A DNA stretch of 64,000 bases. Origin: Reyranella aquatilis. GTDB taxonomy: Bacteria > Pseudomonadota > Alphaproteobacteria > Reyranellales > Reyranellaceae. The DNA lies in NCBI RefSeq assembly GCF_020880995.1, contig NZ_JAJISD010000001.1, positions 558,001-622,000 on the forward strand. Reading direction: 5' to 3'. This document shows, one piece after another, positions 1 through 10,275 of the stretch. The translations under genes and the position numbers were made by a program. Within the stretch, counting starts at the first letter, position 1; each line of letters begins with the position of its first letter. The notes below the pieces were generated by a model, which was not told the origin of the DNA, ran no database searches, and saw only the letters and a list, made by a program, of their open reading frames with translations.

Positions 1-600
1 GGGCGCCGCCGGAAACTCCATGCGGTCGTTGGTGCGGCAGTAGCGGTCGGCGAACATGCGTCCGACCGGATGGTACTTGTCCATGTGGACGCGCTTGGCC
101 TTGTCGTCCCACAGCTCGTCGCGGATGTGGAAGCGCAGCCCCTCGCCGATCACGAGCTGACGGTCGTCCTTCACGTTGATGACCTGCCAGGTCTTGCATT
201 CCATCGCCCACGGCGCATCGGCCAGTCGCGGCGTCTTGATGTCGACCGACGGCGCGAGCTTCAGGCCGAGATAGTCGGGCTCGCCGACGTTGGGCGGAAA
301 GTCGCCGCTCGATTCGTGCATCTTGAGCGCCAGCGGCTCGTCGGTCAGGTTGACCACGAACTCGCCCGTGCGCTCGATGTTGCTCCAGGTATCCTTGATG
401 CGCCCGTCCGGCCGCTTGTTGATCGCGAACATGCAGAGCGGCGGGTCTTCGGCAAAGACATTGAAGAAGCTGAACGGCGCGGCATTGACCGTGCCGGTCG
501 GGCCCATCGTGGTCACCCAGGCGATCGGTCGCGGCAGGACGAAGGCGGTCAGGACCTTGTAGCGCTCGTGCGGCGTCAGGTCGTTGGAAGCGTATTGCAT
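1..600 (-). CDS. Flavin reductase family protein (partial, C-terminus outside window)
   Basis: The protein starts at the ATG complementary to 598-600 and runs off the window edge, so about 200 residues are visible and the C-terminus is missing. Near the N-terminus it carries PRPIAWVTT followed by NAAPFSFFN, the FMN-binding signature of the flavin reductase-like (split beta-barrel) family. Members bind FMN and use NAD(P)H to make reduced flavin, or act as flavoredoxins. Its stop-side neighbour is unknown. On its 5' side the N-carbamoyl-D-amino-acid hydrolase ends only 11 bases away, so it is the last visible gene of the hydantoin-type minus-strand operon. It could supply reduced flavin to a monooxygenase, but none lies beside it. 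The family is sure; the physiological partner is not. Confidence 0.85.
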   Translation of the reverse strand, partial: MQYASNDLTPHERYKVLTAFVLPRPIAWVTTMGPTGTVNAAPFSFFNVFAEDPPLCMFAINKRPDGRIKDTWSNIERTGEFVVNLTDEPLALKMHESSGDFPPNVGEPDYLGLKLAPSVDIKTPRLADAPWAMECKTWQVINVKDDRQLVIGEGLRFHIRDELWDDKAKRVHMDKYHPVGRMFADRYCRTNDRMEFPAAP

Positions 601-611
601 CTCTATATCCC

Positions 612-1562
612 TCAGTTCGACGGTTCGAGCTTCACGCCGGTGCGCTCGCTGATCAGCTTGTAGTGCTCAGGCCGGCGGTGCTTGGCGAAATTGAACGTGG
701 TGTTGCGGATGTATTCGCCGAGGCCGAGGTCGCAATCGTAGGAGATGACCTCGTCCTCCTCGGTCGTGCCCTTGGCCACGATCTCGCCGGTCGGCGCCAC
801 GATGACCGAGCCGCCATGCAGCCAGAACCCGTCTTCCTTGCCGGCCTTGGCCGTCGCCACGACCCAGATGCCGTTCTGGTAGGCAGCTGCCTGCAGCGAC
901 AGCATGTGGTGGAACACACGCAGGTACGGCGGCTCGTGCGGCGCATAGACGTTGTCGCTTGGCGTGTTGTAGCCCAGCACCACCATCTCGGCGCCCTTCA
1001 GCGCCATGACGCGGAACGTCTCGGGCCAGCGACGGTCGTTGCAGATGCATTGCCCGACGATCACCTCGTCCTTGAACATCTTCCAGACGTTGAAGCCGAG
1101 ATTGCCGACCTCGAAATACTTCTTCTCGAGATGCTGGTACGGCACCGTCGGGCGATGCTCGTCATGACCCGGCAGATGGACCTTGCGGTACTTGCCGATC
1201 AGCCGCCCGTCCGGCCCCACCAGGATCGACGTATTGAAATGGTGCGTCGATCCCTCTTCCTCGGTGCGCTCGGCATAGCCCAGGTAGAAGCCGATGCCCT
1301 TCTCGCGTGCCAGCTCGAACAGCGGCAGCGTCTCGGGGCTCGGCATCTGGCTCTCGAAGTACTTCTCGACCTCGTTGGGATCCTCCATCCAGTAGCGCGG
1401 AAAGAAGGTCGTCAGCGCGAGCTCGGGAAACACGATGAACTTGGAGCCGCGCGAATCGGCTTCCTTCAGCATCTCAATCATGCGCTTGACCACGCTGGCG
1501 CGGCTGTCGGCGAGATGGATCGGCCCCAGCTGGGCGGACGAGACTTTCAGACGGCGGGACAT
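612..1562 (-). CDS. N-carbamoyl-D-amino-acid hydrolase (nitrilase superfamily)
   Basis: This 316-residue enzyme of the carbon-nitrogen hydrolase superfamily resembles D-carbamoylases of Agrobacterium along its length. Those enzymes hydrolyse N-carbamoyl-D-amino acids to the D-amino acid, CO2 and ammonia. The Glu-Lys-Cys triad is visible: Glu47 in VFPELALTTFF, Lys127 in GKYRKVHLPGH and Cys174 in CICNDRRWPE. It has no signal peptide, so it should be cytoplasmic. A hydantoinase gene lies 123 bases upstream and the pair makes the usual two-step hydantoin pathway. A dispersed palindrome sits in the gap between them. The D-specificity is inferred from family resemblance; a beta-ureidopropionase-like role on N-carbamoyl-beta-amino acids is the main alternative. 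Confidence 0.9.
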   Translation of the reverse strand: MSRRLKVSSAQLGPIHLADSRASVVKRMIEMLKEADSRGSKFIVFPELALTTFFPRYWMEDPNEVEKYFESQMPSPETLPLFELAREKGIGFYLGYAERTEEEGSTHHFNTSILVGPDGRLIGKYRKVHLPGHDEHRPTVPYQHLEKKYFEVGNLGFNVWKMFKDEVIVGQCICNDRRWPETFRVMALKGAEMVVLGYNTPSDNVYAPHEPPYLRVFHHMLSLQAAAYQNGIWVVATAKAGKEDGFWLHGGSVIVAPTGEIVAKGTTEEDEVISYDCDLGLGEYIRNTTFNFAKHRRPEHYKLISERTGVKLEPSN

Positions 1563-1592
1563 TATCGGCTCTCGGCTTGAAGGAAAGTAAGT

Positions 1593-1664
1593 CTGTCATC
1601 CTGAGCGCAGCGAAGGACCCTTGCGTGTCTCTCGAAAGGTCCCTCGCTCCGCTCGGGATGACAG
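1593..1664. repeat. Dispersed intergenic palindrome, copy 1
   Basis: Two 27-base arms (1593-1619 and 1638-1664) are inverted copies of each other with three mismatches and an 18-base loop. The left arm opens CTGTCATCCTGAGCG and ends AAGGACC; the right arm opens GGTCCCTCG and ends GGGATGACAG. It lies in the same orientation as a second copy at 9204-9276. It sits in the gap between the hydantoinase and carbamoylase genes, where transcription would fold it into a strong hairpin. Similar short palindromes are spread through many bacterial genomes; whether this one is mobile or structural cannot be told here. Confidence 0.85.
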
Positions 1665-1685
1665 GGTGCGGGTAATGGCATCAAA

Positions 1686-3155
1686 TCAAAAAAGCGGCTT
1701 CAGGCCGAAGCGCGACATCGCCTGCAGCTCGGGCGCGGACTGCCCGATCGGCTTCGACGAATCGGGTGAGGCGCAGGGCAGGAACTGGCCGGAGCCCCGC
1801 TCGGCATTGAGCTTGCCGTTCTCGACCACGACCCTGCCGCGGCTCACGACGGTGATGGGCCAGCCCTTGATCTGGCGGCCCTCGTAGGGCGTGTAGCCGA
1901 CATTGTCGTGCAGGTCCTTCCAGGTGACCGTCACGTCCTTGTCGGCATCCCAGATGGCGAAATCGGCGTCGGAGCCGACGGCAATCGTGCCCTTCCTCGG
2001 ATAGAGGCCGTAGAGCTTGGCGTGGTTGGCGGAGGTCAGCGCCACGAACTGCTGCAGGGTGATGCGGCCCTTCTGGACGCCCTCCGAGAACAGCATCGGC
2101 AGCCGGATCTCGATGCCCGGCACGCCGTTGGCCATCTCCTTGAAGGTCGTCTTGTCGCCCTTGGGGATCTTGCCGCCGGCATTGAACTGGTAAGGCGCAT
2201 GATCGGACGAGAAGGTCTGGAACGTACCGTCCTTCAGCGCGGCCCAAACGGCCTCCTGCGCCGCCGAATCGCGCGGCGGCGGGCTGCAGCACCACATGGC
2301 GCCCTCGACGCCGGGCTTGTCCATGTCGTCGGCCGTCAGCGCGATGTACTGCGGGCAGGTTTCCCCGAAGATCTTCAGGCCCTTCTTCTGCGCCTGGCGC
2401 AGGGTCTCGATCGCCTCGATCTCGGACATGTGCACCAGCAGCAGGGGCGCATCGACCAGGCGCGCCAGAGAGATCGCGCGGTTGGTCGCCTCGGCCTCGG
2501 CGATGCGGGCGTGGGCGATGGCATGGAACTTCGGCGCGCCGTGACCCTGCTCGACCAGATGATGCGCCAGCCACTGAATCATGTCGTGATTCTCGGCATG
2601 CACCATGACCAGCGCACCGTCGCGCCGCGCCACGGAAAGGATGTCGAGGATCTGATAGTCGCTGACCTTCATCGCATCGTAGGTCATGTAGATCTTGAAC
2701 GAGGTATAGCCGTCCTTGATCAGCGCCGGCAGTTCCTGCCCCAGCGCCTGCGGCGTCGGATCGGTCACGATCAGGTGGAAGGCGTAGTCAATGACGGCCT
2801 TCGGCGTCGCAGCCTCGTGATACTCATTCACCACCTGCCGCAGCGACATGCCGCGATGCTGGGCGGCAAAGGGAATGACGGTGGTGGTGCCGCCGAACGC
2901 GGCGGAGACGGTGCCGGTATAGAAATCATCGGCGCACATCACGCCCATGCCCGACTTCTGCTCGATGTGGCAGTGGCTGTCGACGCCGCCCGGCAGGACG
3001 AACTTGCCACCGGCATCGATCTCGCGTGCACCGCTGCCCTTGAGGTCGGGAGCGATCTCGACGACGTGCCCATCCCTGACGGCGATGTCACCCTCGGTCT
3101 GGCGCTCGGCCGTGACGATGCGGGCGTTGCGGACGATCAGATCGTAGTCAGCCAT
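1686..3155 (-). CDS. hydA: Dihydropyrimidinase / D-hydantoinase
   Basis: This 489-residue cyclic amidohydrolase opens hydantoin or dihydropyrimidine rings to the N-carbamoyl amino acid. All ligands of the binuclear metal site are visible: His61 and His63 in VDSHCHIEQ, the carboxylated Lys154 in SFKIYMTYD, His186 in VHAENH, His242 in VHMSE and Asp318 in SSDHAPY. The length suits the family. The product is the expected substrate of the carbamoylase encoded just downstream, and an Opp/Dpp-type importer is encoded divergently. The gene starts 6 bases after the stop of the DapA-family gene, so the two are co-transcribed. Whether the natural substrate is a hydantoin or dihydrouracil/dihydrothymine is open: a pydA-like ferredoxin-linked dihydropyrimidine dehydrogenase is not visible in this window. 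Confidence 0.92.
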   Translation of the reverse strand: MADYDLIVRNARIVTAERQTEGDIAVRDGHVVEIAPDLKGSGAREIDAGGKFVLPGGVDSHCHIEQKSGMGVMCADDFYTGTVSAAFGGTTTVIPFAAQHRGMSLRQVVNEYHEAATPKAVIDYAFHLIVTDPTPQALGQELPALIKDGYTSFKIYMTYDAMKVSDYQILDILSVARRDGALVMVHAENHDMIQWLAHHLVEQGHGAPKFHAIAHARIAEAEATNRAISLARLVDAPLLLVHMSEIEAIETLRQAQKKGLKIFGETCPQYIALTADDMDKPGVEGAMWCCSPPPRDSAAQEAVWAALKDGTFQTFSSDHAPYQFNAGGKIPKGDKTTFKEMANGVPGIEIRLPMLFSEGVQKGRITLQQFVALTSANHAKLYGLYPRKGTIAVGSDADFAIWDADKDVTVTWKDLHDNVGYTPYEGRQIKGWPITVVSRGRVVVENGKLNAERGSGQFLPCASPDSSKPIGQSAPELQAMSRFGLKPLF

Positions 3156-3161
3156 GTTCCC

Positions 3162-4118
3162 CTACTCCGCCGCCTTGGCGAGACGGCCGGTGGCCGCCAG
3201 GCGCCGCTCGAGGCGCGCAATCATTCCATCGAGTTCGGTCTTGTCCGTTGCCGTCAGCGACGATCCCGGCGCGCGCTGCTTGGGGCTCTTGATGGCGCCG
3301 CGCCGAAACAGCACTTCCTTGCGCAGCGCAAGACCGATCGCCGGCTGCACCTCGTGGCGCACCAGCGGCAGAAAGATGTCGAACAGGTCTTCCGCTTCCT
3401 CCGGCTTGCCCTTCGCGAAGAGCTCGTAGACCTGCACCAGCATCTCGGGCCAGGCGAAGCCGGTCATCGCGCCATCGGCACCGCGACGCATCTCCTGCGG
3501 ATAGTAGAGTCCGCCGTTGCCGACCAGGATCGACACGCGACGGCGGCCCGGCTTCTTCTCGCCCTCGCGGACCTTGGTGAGCTTGGCGAGACCCGGCGCA
3601 TCCTCATGCTTCAGCATGACGAGCTGCGGAAAGTCGTCGACCAGCCGCTCGAACACGTTGACCGGCAGATAGACGCCGGTGGTCTGCGGGTAATCCTGGT
3701 ACACGACGGGAATATGCGGACCCAGCGCCGCGAAGACCTGCGCATAGTAGTTGTAGAGGCCCTCGTCGCCCTTGAGACCGGGCGGCGGCGCGACCATCAC
3801 GCCGGCGGCGCCGGCCATCATCGCTTCGTGCGACAGGCGCCGCACGTTCTCCAGGCCGGCGTGACTGACGCCTACGATCACCTGCCTGCCCTGGGCGCGA
3901 CCGATTACGCGATTGACCACGGAGATCGATTCGTCGGCCGTGAGCTTGTGCGCCTCGCCCATCATGCCCAGCAGGGTGAAGCCATGTACGCCGCACCCCA
4001 AATAAAAATCGGTCAGGGTATCGACACTCTGGAGATCGACCGCGCCCTCGTCGGTGAAGGGCGTCGCGGCGATGATGTAGACGCCTTTTGCCTGCTCGTT
4101 CAGCTTGCCAGATGACAT
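3162..4118 (-). CDS. Dihydrodipicolinate synthase family protein (Schiff-base lyase/aldolase)
   Basis: A 318-residue (beta/alpha)8 protein of the DapA/NanA family. The lysine that forms the Schiff base is Lys170 in VMLKHED, the general-acid tyrosine is Tyr140 in VYQDYP, and the pyruvate-carboxylate loop is LLGMMGE at residues 49-55. I chose the ATG at 4118 because GAGGAA stands about 9 bases before it and the sequence is DapA-like from there on; an upstream ATG at 4160 would add 14 unconvincing residues. It is first in the minus-strand hydantoin operon, so it is unlikely to be the housekeeping dapA. It probably cleaves or condenses a keto acid in the same catabolic route; the substrate is unknown. 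Confidence 0.85.
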   Translation of the reverse strand: MSSGKLNEQAKGVYIIAATPFTDEGAVDLQSVDTLTDFYLGCGVHGFTLLGMMGEAHKLTADESISVVNRVIGRAQGRQVIVGVSHAGLENVRRLSHEAMMAGAAGVMVAPPPGLKGDEGLYNYYAQVFAALGPHIPVVYQDYPQTTGVYLPVNVFERLVDDFPQLVMLKHEDAPGLAKLTKVREGEKKPGRRRVSILVGNGGLYYPQEMRRGADGAMTGFAWPEMLVQVYELFAKGKPEEAEDLFDIFLPLVRHEVQPAIGLALRKEVLFRRGAIKSPKQRAPGSSLTATDKTELDGMIARLERRLAATGRLAKAAE

Positions 4119-4254
4119 GGTCGATGTTCCTCGGCGCGGTTCTTGCAAACGCCACGACATGACGTTGCAGCGATCATGCCAGCCGCCGGGCGCTTGTCGA
4201 GCGCCGCGGCGTCGGCCAGTGTTCTTACCCGAAGAGGGGCAGGTTTCGAAATAA

Positions 4255-5193
4255 ATGGCGCGTCATATCGCCCATCGATTGATGATTTCGCTTCCGGTGC
4301 TGCTGGGAGTGCTGCTCATCGGCTTCCTGCTGCTGCAGGTCGTGCCCACCGATCCGGCAACCGTGGTCGCGGGCCCGACCGCCACGAAAGCCGAGGTCGA
4401 CGCCATCCGCAACGATCTCGGCCTCAACCAGCCGCTCTGGGTCCAGTTCGGCCGCTATCTCGGCCGCGTCTTCCAGCTCGATCTCGGCCGGTCGATGATT
4501 TCCAACCGCGCCGTGGTCGACGAGATCGCCCTCACCCTCTGGCCGACCGTCGAGCTGATGCTGGCCTGCCTGATCTGGGCTGTGCCGCTCGGCATCACGC
4601 TGGGGACGCTCGCGGCGCGGCGCCGAGGCACCCTGATCGATCGTGCCATCATGGCGCTCTCGGTGATGGGCGTCTCGGTTCCGGTATTCTGGGTCGGCCT
4701 GCTGCTTATCCAGTATGTCGGCGGCGCCGGCCTCCTGCCGTTCCAAGGACGCAACGGCCCGATCTGGACCCTCGATGGCTTACTCAGCATCATCCTCCCG
4801 GCCGTCACGCTGGGGGCCGTCTTCGTGGGCCCCGTCGCGCGCATGACGCGCACGTCACTGCTCGAAACCCTCGGCGCCGATTACGTCCGCACCGCCCGCG
4901 CCAAGGGCGCCTCCGACTGGCGGGTCACGGTGCGCCACGCGCTGCGCAACGCCATGATCCCCGTGGTGACCCTGGTCGGGCTGCAGATCGGCTTCCTGCT
5001 GGGCGGCTCGATCGTGACCGAAACCATGTTCGCCTGGCCGGGGGTCGGCCGCATGGCGGTGGGCGCCATCACCTCGAGCGACTTCCCGCTGGCGCAGGGC
5101 GCCATCCTGATCCTCGCCGTCGGCTTCATGGCGATCAACCTCGCGGTCGATGTGCTCTACGCCTATCTCGATCCAAGGATTGCCCGCGGATGA
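4255..5193 (+). CDS. ABC transporter permease, DppB/OppB type
   Basis: A 312-residue inner-membrane permease of the peptide/nickel/opine importer class. It shows the family's N-terminal membrane segment (LPVLLGVLLIGFLLLQVVP), further segments through the protein and the cytoplasmic EAA-like loop ETLGADYVRTARAKG. It is the first gene of a plus-strand operon encoding two permeases, a binding protein, an amidohydrolase and two ATPases. Its last codon overlaps the start of the second permease (ATGA at 5190-5193). The divergent hydantoin genes start 136 bases away, so a shared control region is likely. The importer may bring in a cyclic amide or peptide-like substrate; that is inference from context. 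Confidence 0.9.
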   Translation: MARHIAHRLMISLPVLLGVLLIGFLLLQVVPTDPATVVAGPTATKAEVDAIRNDLGLNQPLWVQFGRYLGRVFQLDLGRSMISNRAVVDEIALTLWPTVELMLACLIWAVPLGITLGTLAARRRGTLIDRAIMALSVMGVSVPVFWVGLLLIQYVGGAGLLPFQGRNGPIWTLDGLLSIILPAVTLGAVFVGPVARMTRTSLLETLGADYVRTARAKGASDWRVTVRHALRNAMIPVVTLVGLQIGFLLGGSIVTETMFAWPGVGRMAVGAITSSDFPLAQGAILILAVGFMAINLAVDVLYAYLDPRIARG

Positions 5194-6095
5194 CCGACGC
5201 GGCCCTGCCCCTGCAAAGCGAAGCCGACCAGCGTGCCATTGCCGCGATCCGGCGCAAGAATGCGGTCTGGCGCCGCATCCTGCGCGATCCTCCGGCCGCC
5301 ATCGCGGCGCTGTTCCTGATCGTGATCGTGGGCTCCGCGCTTCTCGCGCCCTGGATCGCGCCGTTCGATCCCTACGCCTCCAACATGCGCCTGCGCCTCT
5401 GCCCGATCGGCGGTGCGCGCTGCCCCGACTTCCTGCTGGGCGCGGACAACCAGGGCCGCGACATGCTGAGCCGCATCCTGTTCGGCCTGCGCGCCACCCT
5501 GGGCATCGGCATCGCCGCCGTCCTGGTGGGCGGTGGTCTCGGCGCCCTGATCGGCTTGTGTGCCGCCTACTTCAAGCGGCTCGACCAGCCGCTGATGCGT
5601 CTGGTCGATGTGTTGCTGTCCTTTCCCTCGATCCTGTTCGGCCTCGCCATCGCGGCGGTGATGGGCACCGGCCTGTTCTCGCTGGTCGTCGCCCTCAGCA
5701 TCGCCTCGATCCCCTCCATCGCCCGCATCGCGCGCGGCGCGGCGCAATCGATCATGCAGCAGGAATACATGGAGGCCGGCCGCGCCGTCGGCCTCGGCGA
5801 CGGCGCGCTGATCTGGCGCTACCTGGCGCTCAACTGCTGGCCGACCATCCTGATCTACATGACCCTGCAGCTCGGCCAGGCGATCCTCCTGGGCGCTGCG
5901 CTCTCCTTCCTGGGCCTGGGCGCCCAGCCGCCGACCGCCGAACTGGGCAGCATGGCCGCCGACGGCCGCAAGTTCCTGTCGATCGCGCCGCAGGTTTCGA
6001 CCCTGCCCTGCGCGGCCATCTTTCTCGTGGTTCTGGCATTCAACGTGCTGGGCGACGCCCTGCGCGACGCTCTCGATCCGAAGCTGCGGCAATGA
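5190..6095 (+). CDS. ABC transporter permease, DppC/OppC type
   Basis: A 301-residue partner permease. The ATG at 5190 overlaps the stop of the upstream permease gene, which indicates translational coupling and decides the start. The N-terminus holds the OppC-type cytoplasmic tail and first membrane segment (AALFLIVIVGSALLAPWI), followed by the binding-protein-facing loop LLGADNQGRDMLSRIL, and the ATPase-docking loop EYMEAGRAVGLGDGALIWRY near residue 200. All these are standard for DppC. The binding-protein gene follows after 24 bases. Confidence 0.9.
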   Translation: MTDAALPLQSEADQRAIAAIRRKNAVWRRILRDPPAAIAALFLIVIVGSALLAPWIAPFDPYASNMRLRLCPIGGARCPDFLLGADNQGRDMLSRILFGLRATLGIGIAAVLVGGGLGALIGLCAAYFKRLDQPLMRLVDVLLSFPSILFGLAIAAVMGTGLFSLVVALSIASIPSIARIARGAAQSIMQQEYMEAGRAVGLGDGALIWRYLALNCWPTILIYMTLQLGQAILLGAALSFLGLGAQPPTAELGSMAADGRKFLSIAPQVSTLPCAAIFLVVLAFNVLGDALRDALDPKLRQ

Positions 6096-6119
6096 GATGA
6101 GGCAAGAGGAGGTGTGGGC

Positions 6120-7697
6120 ATGAACGGGAAACTGACGTTGGCGGCATTGGCCGCGGTGGCCTGGACGGGGCTTGCAGCACCGGCCATGGCGCAGAAGAAC
6201 GTGACGATCGTGCGCGAGATCGACACCGATCGCTACGACCCGCACAAATCGACCTCCCGGTCGGGCGCCGAAGTCATCTACATGATGGGCGACACGATGG
6301 TGAACCTCGACTTCGACATGAAGACTTTGAAGCCGGGCCTCGCCACGAGCTGGACGGTCTCGCCCGACGGCCTCACCTATACCTTCAAGCTGCGCGACGA
6401 CGTCACCTTCTGCAGCGGCAAGAAGATGACGGCCAAGGACGTGGTGGCCACCTACGAGCGCTGGCTCGACCCCGAGACCAAGGGCCTCGTGAAGTGGCGC
6501 ATGGGCGACGTCGACAAGGTGACGGCGCCCGACGACGTCACGGTCGAGTACAAGCTCAAAAAGCCGTTCTCCGAGCTGCTCTACCAGATGACCCAGTATT
6601 TCCACACGGTCCTGAACGTCGACCAAGCCAAGCAGCTCGGCGCCGACTTTGGCGTGAAGGGCTTTGACGGCACCGGTCCCTACTGCTTCGAGAGCTGGAC
6701 GCCGCGCGATTCGACCGTGCTGACCAAGCACAAGGGCTACAAGTGGGGGCCGCCGATCTACGACTATACCGAGGCTCAGGTCGACAAAGTGATCTGGAAG
6801 GTGGTCCCTGAGGAGAACACCCGTGTGACCGCGTTGCAGGCCGGCCAGGCGGATGCCAGCCAGTACGTCCCCTACTGGTCGATCAAGGAGCTGCAGGCCA
6901 ACAAGAACCTCTCGGTGACCAAGGCCGAGAACTTCTTCTGGACCTACTTCATCGGCTTCAAGGTCGACAAGGAGCTGGTCAGCGACGTGCGCGTGCGACA
7001 GGCCATGAACCTCGCCGTCGACCAGAAGGCGATCACCGAGGCCGTGACCTTCGGTTTCGCCGAGCCGGCGTCGACGATGCTCATGCCCAACGTCCTGGAC
7101 TTCAATGCCAAGCTGAACCGGGCGGCCTACGGTGAGAACGTCAAGGAAGCCGAGAAACTCCTCGACGAAGCCGGCTGGAAGAAGGGCCCCGACGGCTTCC
7201 GCTACAAGGACGGCAAGAAGCTCGCTCCCCTCATCTACGGCATCTCCGGCGCCTTCAAGGAGATTGCCGAGGCGGTTCAGGGCGACCTCCGCAAGGTCGG
7301 CGTCGATCTGCAGATCCAGCTCTTCGACTCCACCGTCGCATGGGGCAAGCTTGCCACCCAGGAGTTCGACGCCTTCGGCATGAGCTTCCCCTATGTGAGC
7401 GCCGGCGATGCACTGAACCTCTACTTCCGCTCGGCCAACACGCCGACGCCCAACCGCATGAACTGGAAGGACAAGGAGACGGACGAGCTGCTCGACAAGG
7501 GTTCGACCGCGACCGACGAAGCCACGCGCACGGCCTCCTACCAGGCGGTGCAGCAGAAGGTGCACGACGCCTTCGTCTGGATCCCGCTGTTCCATGAGCC
7601 GCTGTTCGTGGTCGCGGGATCGAAGCTGAAGCCCATCAAGGCGCACGGCAACTACGGATGCGGCCTCTACAAGGGACTGGGAATCGCGTTCAAGTAG
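6120..7697 (+). CDS. ABC transporter periplasmic binding protein (SBP family 5)
   Basis: A 525-residue extracellular solute-binding protein of the peptide/nickel class. I chose ATG 6120 over GTG 6114 because an AAGAGGAGG ribosome site ends seven bases before it and the signal peptide MNGKLTLAALAAVAWTGLAA, ending AMA-Q, follows at once. The region around residue 40 (DRYDPHKSTSRSGAEVIY) and the segment DGTGPYCFESW are typical of the family. It delivers substrate to the two permeases encoded immediately upstream. The ligand cannot be read from sequence; the neighbouring hydantoinase and amidohydrolase suggest a cyclic or N-acylated compound. Confidence 0.9.
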   Translation: MNGKLTLAALAAVAWTGLAAPAMAQKNVTIVREIDTDRYDPHKSTSRSGAEVIYMMGDTMVNLDFDMKTLKPGLATSWTVSPDGLTYTFKLRDDVTFCSGKKMTAKDVVATYERWLDPETKGLVKWRMGDVDKVTAPDDVTVEYKLKKPFSELLYQMTQYFHTVLNVDQAKQLGADFGVKGFDGTGPYCFESWTPRDSTVLTKHKGYKWGPPIYDYTEAQVDKVIWKVVPEENTRVTALQAGQADASQYVPYWSIKELQANKNLSVTKAENFFWTYFIGFKVDKELVSDVRVRQAMNLAVDQKAITEAVTFGFAEPASTMLMPNVLDFNAKLNRAAYGENVKEAEKLLDEAGWKKGPDGFRYKDGKKLAPLIYGISGAFKEIAEAVQGDLRKVGVDLQIQLFDSTVAWGKLATQEFDAFGMSFPYVSAGDALNLYFRSANTPTPNRMNWKDKETDELLDKGSTATDEATRTASYQAVQQKVHDAFVWIPLFHEPLFVVAGSKLKPIKAHGNYGCGLYKGLGIAFK

Positions 7698-7727
7698 CAA
7701 GCAGTCAGCAAGCGGAGTGAAACGTCC

Positions 7728-9191
7728 ATGAAGACGACCAAGATCGCCGGCCTCGACCATCTCGTCGGATGGGACGAGGCCGAAGGGCGACACGTCTATC
7801 TCGAAAACGCCGATCTCGTGTTCAAAGGCAACGAGATCGCCCATGTCGGACCGGGCTACACGGGCCCGGTCGACGTCACCATCGACGGCAAGGGGATGAT
7901 GGCCATCCCCGGCCTCGTCAACGTGCACAGCCATCCCTTCTCGGAGCCGGCCAACAAGGGCCTGACCGAGGAGTACGGCAGCGACAAGCTCGGCCAGAGC
8001 TCGCTCTACGAATACCTGACGGTGTTCGGCCTCAATCCCGAGGATGCCGGCCCCTCGTCCAAGGTTGCGGTCTCGGAACTGCTGAAGAGCGGCGTCACGA
8101 CGATCACGGATCTGTCGATGGCCCGTCCCGGCTGGGCGGACGATCTCGCCGCGACGGGCATTCGCGCCGTGGTCTGCCCGATGATGCGCCAGGGAGTCTG
8201 GTACACGAAGAACGGCCATACGGTCGAATATGCCTGGGACGAAAAGGCCGGCGAGAAAGCCTTTGAAGCGTCGATGAAGACGCTCGACGAGGCCGCGAAG
8301 CATCCGAGCGGCCGGCTCTCCGGCATGGTGGGCCCGGCGCAGATCGACACCTGCCGCGAGGGCTTCTTCAAGGAGGCCCTGCAGGAAGCCAAGCGGCGCG
8401 GCCTGCCGATGCAGACCCATGCCTGCCAGGCCGTCGTCGAATTCCACGAGATGGTCCATCGCCACGGCAAGACGCCGATCGAATGGCTGGACGCGATCGG
8501 CGTGCTGGGACCCGACCTGATCATCGGCCACGGCATCTTCCTGAACGACCATCCGCAGATCCACTATCCGCACGCCAACGATTTCAAGCGGCTGCGCGAT
8601 TCCGGCGCCTCGGTCGCGCACTGCCCGACCGTGTTCGCGAGGCGCGGCATGGTGATGAACTCGATCGGCCGCTACATGGATGCCGGCATCACGGTCGGCA
8701 TCGGCACCGATACTTTCCCGCACAACATGCTCGATGAGATGCGGTTGGTCTGCTACCTCGCCCGGGCCATCACTATGAACTACAAGATGGGCACCACGCG
8801 GCACGCCTTCGAGGCGGCCACGATCGGCGGCGCGAAGATGCTGCGCCGGCCCGACCTCGGCCGGCTGGCGCCGGGCTGCAAGGCCGACTTCTCGCTGGTC
8901 GACATGAGCCATCCCTACATGCAGCCGGCCCACGAGCCGGTGCGCAGCCTGATCTACTCGGCGGGCGACCGCGCCATCCGCCACGTCTATGTCGACGGCA
9001 CGCAGGTCGTGAAAGACGGCAAGGTCCTCACGGTCGACGTCGAGGCCGCGACCGCCGGCCTGGTCGAAGGCCAGCGCAAGCGGCTCGAAACCGTGAGCCA
9101 GCGCGACTGGGCCGGCCGCACCGCCGACCAGCTCGCCCCGCCGGTCTATGCCACGCGCGATCGCCTGCCGCAGTCGCGGCCGGTGACCTAG
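7728..9191 (+). CDS. Amidohydrolase family protein (TRZ/ATZ, deaminase-like)
   Basis: A 487-residue metal-dependent hydrolase of the amidohydrolase superfamily, closest in style to the chlorohydrolase/cytosine-deaminase branch. His67 and His69 in [10 protein letters not shown] are the first metal pair. A third histidine is in MQTHACQ, a fourth in [10 protein letters not shown], and the catalytic Asp is in [10 protein letters not shown]. It has no signal peptide. It lies between the binding protein and the two ATPase genes of the importer, so it probably processes the imported compound, for example by hydrolytic deamination or ring opening. The exact substrate is unknown. A copy of the dispersed palindrome begins 13 bases after its stop. 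Confidence 0.85.
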   Translation: MKTTKIAGLDHLVGWDEAEGRHVYLENADLVFKGNEIAHVGPGYTGPVDVTIDGKGMMAIPGLVNVHSHPFSEPANKGLTEEYGSDKLGQSSLYEYLTVFGLNPEDAGPSSKVAVSELLKSGVTTITDLSMARPGWADDLAATGIRAVVCPMMRQGVWYTKNGHTVEYAWDEKAGEKAFEASMKTLDEAAKHPSGRLSGMVGPAQIDTCREGFFKEALQEAKRRGLPMQTHACQAVVEFHEMVHRHGKTPIEWLDAIGVLGPDLIIGHGIFLNDHPQIHYPHANDFKRLRDSGASVAHCPTVFARRGMVMNSIGRYMDAGITVGIGTDTFPHNMLDEMRLVCYLARAITMNYKMGTTRHAFEAATIGGAKMLRRPDLGRLAPGCKADFSLVDMSHPYMQPAHEPVRSLIYSAGDRAIRHVYVDGTQVVKDGKVLTVDVEAATAGLVEGQRKRLETVSQRDWAGRTADQLAPPVYATRDRLPQSRPVT

Positions 9192-9231
9192 CCGTGGTGC
9201 AGGCTGTCATCCCGAGCGAAGCGAGGGACCT

Positions 9232-10271
<1,040 letters not shown>

Positions 10272-10275
<4 letters not shown>

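Noticed and set aside
5163..8984. A 1273-residue open frame on the minus strand
   Set aside because: It lies opposite the permease, binding-protein and amidohydrolase genes, has no family-like sequence and reflects third-position GC bias.
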